Shown: positions 60,001 to 64,000 of the stretch, piece after piece
How the letters are laid out: each line of letters opens with the position of its first letter
Position numbering within the stretch: the stretch's first letter is position 1
Source: Selenomonadaceae bacterium
GTDB lineage: Bacteria; Bacillota; Negativicutes; Selenomonadales; Selenomonadaceae
DNA: 64,000 nt
Assembly: GCA_017535925.1 (NCBI GenBank)
Contig: JAFXTD010000062.1
Location: forward strand, 1 to 64,000
Direction: 5' to 3'
Program-made: the position numbers and the translations under genes
The notes under the pieces: generated by a model
Databases searched by the model: none
Told to the model about the DNA's origin: nothing
Seen by the model: the letters and a program-made list of their open reading frames with translations, nothing else

Positions 60001-61713
60001 GTTCCCGTCGCCCGCGTCTATCAAATCATTGCCGTTTTGATGTCCGCCGTGATTGCCTATGCTGTCGTCGCCGTCGCCCGCATATATCGTCGTGTTTACG
60101 GCGTTGTTGTAAAGCGTATCGTTGCCGCCCAATGCATTAATCGTTACACCCGCGACCATGTTGGAATAGTTGTCGTCGCCTTCGGTCAACGTGATGAACA
60201 ACGGATTATATTCGCCGTCAATGTTGACAGTCGATAAGCTCGCCGCACCAACCAATGTTATCTTGCCTTCACCGACCGTAACGATAATATCCAAGCCGCT
60301 TGTCTGTGTTGAATATACTTCGCCCGAAATTGAAAGCGTGGAAGTCGAATTGAAACCCTCGATTGTGTCGTTCCCGTCGCCGTAACTGTATTTGAACAGG
60401 ATGTTCGAATTGACATTGTTGTTGCGAATGGAATCATTGCCTTTACCACCGCTTATTGTCACGTTTTCGCCATTATTATTTTCAATATAATCATTGCCGT
60501 CGCCCAAGTCGATTGATGCATTCGAGGCATTGGCAATGGAATCGTCGCCCGAACCCGCATCTATTGTGGAATTCGCGCTTATATTGAAAACGGTATCGTC
60601 GCCTTCACCTGTTTTTATTAAGACGTTTTCGGCTGACCAATTATCGACTTTGACAAAATCGTTGTCTGCGCCGCTGTCTATCGAAACCTCCGAATTATCA
60701 CTGTAAATTATGTCGTTGCCGCCCAGTGCCAGAATCGTCGCTCCGTCAAGAGTGTTTGTGTAAATATCGTCGCCTTCGGTCAACGTGATGAACAACGGAT
60801 TATATTCGCCGTCAATGTTGACAGTCGATAAGCTCGCCGCACCTATCAATGTTATCTTGCCTTCACCGACCGTCACGATTATATTTGAGCCGCTCACTTG
60901 AGTGGAATAAGTGCCGGTGCCGTCGTCGATTTGCAGTGTCGAAGTCGAATTGAAACCTATAACCCTATCATTGCCGTCGCCGGAGGCGTATTCAATCAAA
61001 ACATTTTCAACGGCAGATTCAAGACTGATTGTGTCATTGCCGAGACCTGCGTTGGCAGTCACGCCGGAGCTGTCGTTGAAGATTAAAATTTCATCGTCGC
61101 CCGCGCCGCCGTTCATTGAAACATTATTGCCGATATTTAAGAGCTTGTCGTCATCGTCCCCGCCGTCTATCGTGACGCTTGCACCGCCATAATTGTTGAG
61201 AAAATCGTTACCTGCAGCACCATAGATTTTTATCGAATCGCCGTGATTGTTGAGAATAGAATCCTCGCCGTCTTCGCCAAAGATCGTGGAGCCGTGACCG
61301 CCAAGATTTTCGATTGTGTCATTATCCGCACCGCCGAATATGGAAGAATTTTTGGCACCGCTTCTAATCGAATCGTGACCCGCACCCAAACTAATATTGA
61401 CAGAATTTTGTGCATTAATATTGTCGACGATATCGTCACCTGCGCCGCTGTCTATCGTAACGCTATCGGCTCCGTTCCAAACGTAATCATTGTCCGCGCC
61501 GCTGTTTATGCTGACGTTGTTTCCGGTGCTGCCGTTACTAATAGAATCGTTGCCTGCGCCAGCCTCGATTGTACTGAAGGAACCGCCGTTGTTAATGGTA
61601 TCGTTGCCGCCGAGTGCATCGATTGTGACACCGCTGCCGGTATTGTTAATGCTGTCGTCATTGAAAGAGCCTGTGATTATCGTATCGGATTGATTGTTGT
61701 TTAACGTTGCCAT
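48094..61713 (-). CDS. Giant mosaic RTX/GLUG surface protein
   Basis: A 4539-residue protein, very likely secreted or cell-surface. Residues 1-2105 are RTX-like repeats (GGxGNDxI type, many with Asn/Ile substitutions), arranged in about eight super-modules of about 200 residues. About 2138-2245 holds a small beta domain, and about 2305-2640 some ten GLUG motifs (GGLVGYNLGG and variants). About 2850-3725 contains nine copies of a 93-residue repeat, and 3770-4190 further RTX blocks. About 4200-4290 is a Ser/Gly/Asn-rich linker, followed by a C-terminal RTX region ending VWHFKHST. There is no N-terminal signal peptide, which fits type I secretion with a C-terminal signal. The start at 61713 (MATLNN) has AAGGGAG nine bases upstream. 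It resembles large adhesins; the ligand is unknown. The TPR gene follows. Confidence 0.93.
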   Translation of the reverse strand: MATLNNNQSDTIITGSFNDDSINNTGSGVTIDALGGNDTINNGGSFSTIEAGAGNDSISNGSTGNNVSINSGADNDYVWNGADSVTIDSGAGDDIVDNINAQNSVNISLGAGHDSIRSGAKNSSIFGGADNDTIENLGGHGSTIFGEDGEDSILNNHGDSIKIYGAAGNDFLNNYGGASVTIDGGDDDDKLLNIGNNVSMNGGAGDDEILIFNDSSGVTANAGLGNDTISLESAVENVLIEYASGDGNDRVIGFNSTSTLQIDDGTGTYSTQVSGSNIIVTVGEGKITLIGAASLSTVNIDGEYNPLFITLTEGDDIYTNTLDGATILALGGNDIIYSDNSEVSIDSGADNDFVKVDNWSAENVLIKTGEGDDTVFNISANSTIDAGSGDDSIANASNASIDLGDGNDYIENNNGENVTISGGKGNDSIRNNNVNSNILFKYSYGDGNDTIEGFNSTSTLSISGEVYSTQTSGLDIIVTVGEGKITLVGAASLSTVNIDGEYNPLFITLTEGDDNYSNMVAGVTINALGGNDTLYNNAVNTTIYAGDGDDSIGNHGGHQNGNDLIDAGDGNDTIDNHVHDVTLKGGKGKDYIVSGDRATIYGDEGDDTIFADVNNGDSITIIGGLGNDSIRLSNYDFGHLIEYTLGDGNDTIYGFNSTSTLSISGGVYSTQTSDSDIIVTVGDGKITLVGAASLSTVNIDGEYNPLFITLTEDDDSYSNSLEGATILALGGNDNVTNSAASVSIDAGDDNDSIKNGEYGFSEIGANSTFIGGAGNDSIVSFSDNTKIFGGEGNDTLENNGCGGDDSINSNILLDGGADDDVIYNNGGENLTILGGTGNDTIGNGSTNVTIDGGEGNDSISNWSGNNPFIAGTSISGGAGDDTIENSGSEVTISGGEGNDSIVNWNAQSDVSINAGEGDDIIGNAASNSTIDGGLGNDDIFNRGDNVTIDGGVGDDTVWNGGNNVTIDSGSDNDSIDNWNAQSDVSINTGEGADTIGNAASNSTINSGADDDFIDNRGSNASINAGNGNDFIFNQSQGINVTVLGGAGNDSVYNYGTALAYVYTSGDDVIENFQLTDTLVIADSYSIEQDSEGNIIIRVEGKGTLTLKNSNTKYPVIVPSIEQAQRFNVIRNEEDNVVIEGTVDKDYIENSGKNVSIHASDDNDLIRNSNFNTTIEGGKGDDTVSNSEAGMVYVYRAGDGDELISGFGILETLVVLDSEYSTVKSGYDVLVQVGENTITLEGAASLPEVNIVTSLENIVPVNVITNEESNISIKGEESSNWIRNYADNVTIEGGASNDDIFNNEKNVSINGSGGNDQIRSYAESVTIDGGAGKDIIENGGSNSTINGGEGDDLIKNSGSLVTIDGGEGNDTIYNNWNMEENVPFEDDDGSNVLFTYTSGGGNDIIYGFKENSTLSISGEVYSTQTSDSDIVVTVGEGKITLVGAASLSTVNIDGEYNPLFITLTENDDTYNNTLEGATILALGGNDSILNSLGANVSIDGGAGNDTIRNNARIEWNSSTSSYETLESPDKATLLGGEGDDYIGNYGDSVTIDGGDGNDTVWNDGSNSTVDAGTGNDSISNSYGQNVTINAGAGNDYIDDWFGLNASINGGEDDDTINSAGNFATVLGGAGDDSIYLRATSGLVQYASGDGNDTIIGFNESDTLTITGDSYSTELDGDDVIVRVGEGSVRLVGAKGKELNINKTSSTEIISLTEEDDELYNYLENVTIYGLVGDDYIYNLEGTESVTIDAGAGDDHIRNESSNVSLNGGAGNDNIDSYNNSDSVTIDVGAGNDSIQSHGDNVSIDAGEGNDYIGNYGSNVTINAGTGDDEIFNNSYRQDDGTIYYNNTSLGADVLFKYTWGEGDDSIYGFKESSTLQIGDGSGTYSTQTSGSDIIVSVGSGSILLKDAASLSSLNIDGIYNDNPLLITLTENDDSYSNTLDNATILALGGNDTIRNSGLNVSIDGGEGNDFISNDLANNVTINAGADDDFIYNNGSTVLIDSGAGNDTINNGGGSNVTISTGAGNDSIGNVNSSNVSIESGAGNDTVINWKASNISIDAGAGDDYIDIWSGSNVTINAGADDDLISLSSNASLSVIEYASGDGNDSIYGLKATDTLNISGGEYSVHASDSDLIVTVDEGKITLKDAASLSSFKINDKSITAEDIYYALNLPDGITVAVADGDDKYEVDDKTYYKGGAELTFTAPDGSYFKGDDKLSATENYTMPAADTTLTATDLNLFTPPTITGLSFVVDSERNGYYEISNADELVALATYVNNKYTCEGLTFKVVADIDLKDISNWTPIGLHGYQNANIFGGTFDGGSHTISNLTVNGDSNVGLFGCFGLNGTIKNVTLVNANVSGNGNCVGGIVGRNGTGTSGTGGGTISNCKVTGTVTGNSNIGGIIGWSYDGITISDCTADVQVVGQNANSGSSGNVGGIIGEVSGPADKINCTISNCKVSGTITSTNSNVGGLVGYNLGGTISGTNIVDAQVMGAYDVGGLVGNNLGGTISGTNTLDVQITGSGEAVGGLVGVNHGGNINGTNTVIGTINSTANRVGGLVGTNTGGGTIIDGENTFIGTVSGSDNVGGLVGYNGFDSSYNGTAKISGINKIDAQVTGDGDYVGGVIGRNYTNDYWPIDGTNYYHSNLDAGDFGIRVYSADARGIKISFDNPIQIGDKNFYEAGTELPITIDDGVAVKGANNGTYTVTDHDLTDDVYYAVTLPAGYEYLSGEEYNGYYRGEVVFKPKAGYLGENITRTISEPNQTLEGGTLTLDSDNCYVFKNADEIYTLATAQNVVENNYPDLTQVYKVTVPEDMTVQGSETYTIDETTYCKSGATITVDGNEYTVNSDITFVKEVEAAGWTFSDNVASYKAAATTISYTLGDNTTHHVSTDGGETLVSVSGVKSVAGLTFDLTNKKVTVGNDSLNQEKVTISEGYTLELGEEVPKSTTTAAGWTIENNVANYKTESISSGYTLEDNEINYVESSGGEILVSVSGVKSIDALEVDTENKKVTVGNDSLNQEKVTISEGYTLELGEDVPKTTTTPAGWTIDNNVANYKTETISSGYTLEENEINYVESSGGEILVSVSGVKSIDALEVDTDNKKVTVGNDSLNQEKVTISEGYTLELGEDVPKSTTTSAGWTIENNVASYKRELKTSGYTLEENEINYVESSGGETLVTVSGVKTIAALEIDTDNKKVTVGNDSLNQEKVTISEGYTLELGEDVPKSTTTQAGWTIENEVASYKKESTTSGYTLEDNEIKYVVSSGGETLVTVSGVKTTAALEIDTENKKVTVGNESLKEETVTISEGYTLELGEEVSKSTTTSAGWTIENNVASYKTETNSSGYTLEENEINYVESSGGETLVSVNGVKTVDGLDIDLTNKKVTVGNESLNQETVTISEGYTLELGEDVPKSTTTSAGWTIDNNVASYKTETISSGYTLEDNEINYVVESGGETLVSVNGVKTVDALEIDTANKKVTVGNESLNQETVTISEGYTLELGEDVPKTTTTSAGWAIDNNVASYKTESISNGYTLEENEINYVESSGGEILVSVNGVKTVDGLDIDLTNKKVTVGNESLKEEKVTISEGYTLELGEEVPKTTTTSAGWTIENEVASYKTETNSSGYTLEENEINYVESSGGETLVTVNGVKTVDGLDIDLTNKKVTVGNESLNQETVTISEGYTLELGEDVPKSTTTPAGWTFDNDIATYQTESTSAGYNVVNNEIVYSEKITGAPQIILGGLAENVSLPTPVDKVLTLTSTVLGENSSLKSNDGAYIVELTGDMNKKTFNGSDEDDNFNISADNAAVIGGSGDDSFSLSGSEVTVTGGKDNDILTSSDGTYIFIYNVGDGDDTIANYSETDKISIESGTISIADKGNDVIFTVSSGNKKGTITVLNAKDKVITYFDADGSELVYPEEVLIVNEEGTGVTLLPNFHEDFFDVTTDSRVSYCKDKIETIDASSVSNDLTIIGNELANTISGGAGNDTLKGGEGNDSLWGGAGKDVFICEEGNDVIGDFTTDEDTIEIATGKISNASLVGSDAVFNIGADSLTVKDAKGKTISLIDSFEFTSDSPLELGENIFNSKESVSVTGTQGNDVIWNYGNLVTILGGLGNDSITNYGSNVTIISGKGDDQISLSSSSKNSFIRYSLGDGNDTIWGFGKDDTLNILAESYQTIRSGNDLFVLIFGDGDPDNVRGYIFIPNFEGGFFILGESGTSGGNSSNSGNGGNSSSGNGSSSGNGGNSNGGLSSQGGTSSSEGRGSDASGGKSASGSSGNVSSNGNSNNSGNGGNSFGGNSNGNYIGEKSGVSSKATQFYAQSFDSENQAVEVVIGEKAGITTTSSQQYPVHYIYRGNDQIISGYQSGENILFDETYIDSTFDDSGNFLVHSSTGTLVIENATDKFISLLDSNAYAFLKVYAATTPGVIDGRGLEGFEIINGSDGEDAIYAGDGNSQLWGGNSFVSDTLIGGGGEDVFIGGKNQGSDLFLNVSSSDEVQLSDVTLNDIMKIDKSDDMITLSFKTGNTVTIQSSESESGAVVFADSVWHFKHST
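48840..49110 (-). repeat. Ser/Gly/Asn-rich linker in the giant protein
   Basis: About 90 residues consist almost only of Ser, Gly and Asn (for example SGNGGNSSSGNGSSSGNGG). It separates the main repeat body from the C-terminal ~250 residues that would carry the secretion signal. Such tracts are flexible spacers. Confidence 0.85.
50540..53160 (-). repeat. Nine tandem 279-bp (93-residue) repeats in the giant protein
   Basis: The segment VTISEGYTLELGE occurs nine times at intervals of exactly 279 bases (antisense anchors near 50695, 50974, 51253, 51532, 51811, 52090, 52369, 52648 and 52927). Each unit runs roughly AGWTIENNVASYKTE, SGYTLEENEINYVESSGGE, LVSVSGVK, NKKVTVGN and EGYTLELGE. A divergent half unit precedes the first copy and the last copy is partial. 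Nucleotide identity between copies is high, so homologous expansion and contraction are likely. I do not recognise this domain. Confidence 0.92.
53800..54800 (-). repeat. GLUG-motif block in the giant protein
   Basis: About ten units of the form GG(L/I)(V/I)GxN, each followed by a Gly/Thr-rich strand, start with FDGGSHTISNLTVNGDSNVG. GLUG motifs are found in bacterial adhesins and IgA peptidases and are thought to form beta structures. Confidence 0.85.
55400..61700 (-). repeat. RTX super-module array in the giant protein
   Basis: About eight super-modules of roughly 200 residues. Each has a run of GGAGNDxI-type repeats, then a block SYGDGNDTIxGF, STLSISGEVYSTQTS, DSDIIVTVGEGKITLVGAAS and VNIDGEYNPLFITLTE. 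Several blocks are nearly identical in DNA: the stretch beginning near 59588 recurs near 60191 and 60785, with a close variant near 57336. Confidence 0.9.
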
Positions 61714-61758
61714 AAAATTTGACTCCCTTCTCCATGACAAAAAACACATCAATGTATT

Positions 61759-61775
61759 TTTAGTAATATACTAAA
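61759..61775. promoter_or_regulatory. Perfect palindrome between the two divergent RTX genes
   Basis: TTTAGTA-ATA-TACTAAA (7-bp arms) lies 46 bases upstream of the giant gene's ATG and about 145 bases upstream of the CAP-RTX gene. It is a reasonable operator for a dimeric regulator of one or both genes. A TATAAT at 61885-61890 may be the -10 of the CAP-RTX gene; no good -35 was seen. Confidence 0.4.
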
Positions 61776-61920
61776 TTCTGCAAAGGGCAACAAGGGTTTG
61801 TAAAAGTTTTTTTTCTATAAAAAAATCATGAAGAAAATTTTCAGCTTCAAAAAAATTTATATGGCGAAAACAATTCCGCTCATGTATAATGTGAAAAACT
61901 TTATGAAAGGAGTGATTCTT

Positions 61921-64000
61921 ATGGCGGACGTGATCGTCGGCAAATCGACAAAAGACAAACTCGTCGCCGCCGAAGGCAGGACGCAAATTTACGGCTTGGC
62001 GGGTAACGACACGCTCATAAGCGATAACAAAAAAGAAATGCTTCTCATCGGCGGAAGCGGCAATGACGTTTTGAGAATGACCGGCGGCTCAGGCACGCTT
62101 TCCGGCGGCGCGGGTAAGGACACCTTCGAGCTGAACTATTCCGCCGGCAAAAAAATTTCTGCAGTGATTGAGGATATTGAACCGACCAAAGACAAAATCG
62201 TAATTAATTTCGACGGAAGCAAAGCACCGAAACTTCGATACACTGTCAAAGGCTCCGACGTGGTTTGGACGGACGACAAAGGTTATTTTAAACTCACGCT
62301 GAAAGGTTCGAGCGACGCAAGCGATTACTACGAAGGCAATGCACACGAATATATATGGGACATCTTGAGAATCACAAATGAAAAACGCGAGGCTGCCGGT
62401 TTGAATCCCGTGGCTTTGTCAAAGACCTTAACTGACGGCGCAACCGTTCGTTCAAAAGAAATTGTGAAAGAACAGTCTCATACACGACCCGACGGCTCAA
62501 GTTGTTTCACGGCGTTAAAAAAATCTTTCTTTAAAATGGCGGAGAATCTTGCTTTCGGAATAACCTTGCCGGAAGATACAATGACCGGATGGATAAATTC
62601 CGCCGGACACCGCGCAAATATTTTGAATAAAGATTTTAAAAAGTTGGGCGTCGGCTACACTTACGATTCAAATTCAAAATATAAATATCATTGGGTTCAA
62701 ATGTTCGGCAGCGATTTAACTTCCTCCGAAACATTGAGCACGAAAGAAATTTTGAAAACCAAAATGACAGTTCAAATCGGCAAGTTGCCAAAAGAAGAAA
62801 AGCCGACAGTCGATACCAACCTCGCTGAAGGCAACACGGCAATTTTGCGCGGCGGCACTTACAAAATCGCAAAGAAATTTTCCGGCACGATAAGAATCAA
62901 CACAAACGACGCCGTGACAATCGACGGAACAAGCGCGGGCAAATTGAGCAACGTCCAAATCGTGACAACCAAAGAAACTTCTAACCTGACGATAAAAAAT
63001 TTGAACATAACAAACGAAGAAAAAGGCGTGATAACTTTTGGCGCAGGCAAAGGCAACAAGTTGACGCTCGCAGGCACAAACATTTTGAAAACCTCTGATG
63101 TATGGGCGGCAGTCGTCGATGTCGGCGGCGGTTTGACGGTTGACGGAAAAGGTTCAATTAATTTGACGGCGGGCACTCAAGGAGCAGGTCTCGGTTCAAA
63201 ATCGGGAATCGAAAGCAAAGCCAACATCACTATCAAAAACGGCTCGATAACAACCGTCACGGACATGGGTGCAGGTATCGGCTCCGGCGCAAAAGGCTCA
63301 ATCGGCAACATAAAAATCACGGGCGGCACTCTCAATACAACAGGTAATCAGGTAACGGGGGTCGGCAAAGGTTGGAACGGAAAAGTCGGAAACATTTCAT
63401 TCAGCGGTTCGGGCAAAAATCTTTCTTTCGACGGAAACAACGCGACAATTTTGAGCAGCAACATTTCATACAGCGGCGGCAATGAAAACGACAAAATTGC
63501 AGTCAGCGGAAACAACGCGACCATCTCGGGCGGCAAAGGCAACGACACGATTCAAAGCATCGGCTTAAATACCGTGTTCAAATATTCCGTCGGCGACGGC
63601 AATGATTTAATCAAAGGCTTCGACGCGACTTCCACTCTTCAAATCTGCAATGACGGCTCCAAAGTCGATTTTGTCAGGAAAGGCTTAAATGTCATTGTGC
63701 CGGTCGGAAAGGAAAAGATAACTCTGCAAGGCGCGGCTCTTCTTTTCAATCCAAATATCGAAGTCATAAATACTCAATCGAAGAAATTAATCTTGACGGA
63801 TTCTTCGAAAGCCTCCGTAACCCTCGAATCGGAAATAAAATTTGCCGATGCCTCCTCGCGAACAAAGGCAATTAAAATCACCGGCAATTCTTCAGCCAAC
63901 ACAATCACCGGCGGCTCGGGTAAAGACGTTATCAAAGGCGGCGACGGAAACGATTATCTTTACGGCGACAAAGGCAACGACATTCTTTACGGAGACGCGG
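61921..64000 (+). CDS. CAP-domain RTX protein (runs off the window)
   Basis: An open frame of at least 693 codons with no stop before the window end. Residues 1-70 are a short RTX-like start (GGSGNDVL, GGAGKDTF). Residues about 145-262 form a CAP/SCP domain (TNEKREAAGLNPVALS, EQSHTRPDG, MAENLAFG, GWINSAGHRANIL, HWVQMFGSD) with the His, Glu and His residues of the family cleft. About 295-490 is a beta-helix-like Gly/Thr/Asn-rich stretch (for example TIDGTSAGKLSNV). Next comes an RTX block (GGKGNDTI) and the same post-RTX module as in the giant gene. A DASSRTKAIKITGNSSAN hinge and more RTX repeats follow to the end. There is no signal peptide. GGAG precedes the ATG; the gene is divergent from the giant gene. 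Confidence 0.9.
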   Translation, partial: MADVIVGKSTKDKLVAAEGRTQIYGLAGNDTLISDNKKEMLLIGGSGNDVLRMTGGSGTLSGGAGKDTFELNYSAGKKISAVIEDIEPTKDKIVINFDGSKAPKLRYTVKGSDVVWTDDKGYFKLTLKGSSDASDYYEGNAHEYIWDILRITNEKREAAGLNPVALSKTLTDGATVRSKEIVKEQSHTRPDGSSCFTALKKSFFKMAENLAFGITLPEDTMTGWINSAGHRANILNKDFKKLGVGYTYDSNSKYKYHWVQMFGSDLTSSETLSTKEILKTKMTVQIGKLPKEEKPTVDTNLAEGNTAILRGGTYKIAKKFSGTIRINTNDAVTIDGTSAGKLSNVQIVTTKETSNLTIKNLNITNEEKGVITFGAGKGNKLTLAGTNILKTSDVWAAVVDVGGGLTVDGKGSINLTAGTQGAGLGSKSGIESKANITIKNGSITTVTDMGAGIGSGAKGSIGNIKITGGTLNTTGNQVTGVGKGWNGKVGNISFSGSGKNLSFDGNNATILSSNISYSGGNENDKIAVSGNNATISGGKGNDTIQSIGLNTVFKYSVGDGNDLIKGFDATSTLQICNDGSKVDFVRKGLNVIVPVGKEKITLQGAALLFNPNIEVINTQSKKLILTDSSKASVTLESEIKFADASSRTKAIKITGNSSANTITGGSGKDVIKGGDGNDYLYGDKGNDILYGDA

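Noticed and set aside
8872-64000. Type I secretion genes for the RTX proteins
   Set aside because: No ABC exporter, membrane-fusion or TolC-like gene was found in the window, so secretion is inferred only from protein features.

Overview
The window looks like chromosome of an anaerobic, fermentative member of the Bacillota with an outer membrane, most likely Negativicutes (Selenomonas-like). The evidence is indirect: Bacillus-type inositol proteins (IolR, IolG, IolI, IolH), an Acetobacterium-type electron-confurcating lactate dehydrogenase set, a split archaeal-type glutamate synthase, GGAGG ribosome-binding sites, and RTX proteins that have no N-terminal signal peptide and so suggest type I secretion. 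No rRNA, tRNA, CRISPR array or prophage was seen.

Layout. 1-186: frameshifted 3' end of an IS110-type transposase. 202-12242: signalling and surface genes, comprising a REC-GGDEF regulator with a very large hybrid histidine kinase, a convergent LytTR regulator/AgrC-like kinase pair, TerD, an internally deleted phosphate permease, an acidic RTX protein, and an OmpR/BaeS-type two-component pair. 12434-30083: a large myo-inositol catabolic region. A minus-strand operon runs adh-iolJ-tal-iolC-iolB-iolD-iolT-iolE and is divergent from iolR. A second pair is iolI-iolG; idh-gntP (behind a cytidylate-kinase-like gene) and iolH lie on the plus strand, with an AraC regulator between. 30320-41439: a second DeoR regulator, then the nitrogen block amtB-glnK-glnA-gltB1-gltB2-(CAT-like acetyltransferase)-gltB3/gltD fusion, ending in a frameshifted flavin reductase. 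41678-46364: lctB-lctC-lctD-larA for lactate oxidation. 46374-64000: a TPR lipoprotein-like or periplasmic protein, a giant 4539-residue mosaic RTX protein, and divergently a CAP-domain RTX protein that runs off the window.

How it fits together. Inositol enters through IolT, is oxidised by one of two different inositol dehydrogenases, and is taken by IolE, IolD, IolB, IolC and IolJ to dihydroxyacetone phosphate and malonate semialdehyde. No iolA (malonate-semialdehyde dehydrogenase) is present here; the co-transcribed iron alcohol dehydrogenase may dispose of the aldehyde by reduction. Ammonium is taken up by AmtB under GlnK control and assimilated by GS-GOGAT. Lactate is interconverted by LarA and oxidised by the Lct complex.

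The least familiar material is (i) the giant protein, with nine copies of a 93-residue repeat and a recurring module after each RTX block that is shared by all three RTX proteins; (ii) heptanucleotide inverted arrays starting exactly at two stop codons in the iol operon; and (iii) a hybrid kinase whose first half is a complete second sensor with the phospho-accepting His replaced by Arg.
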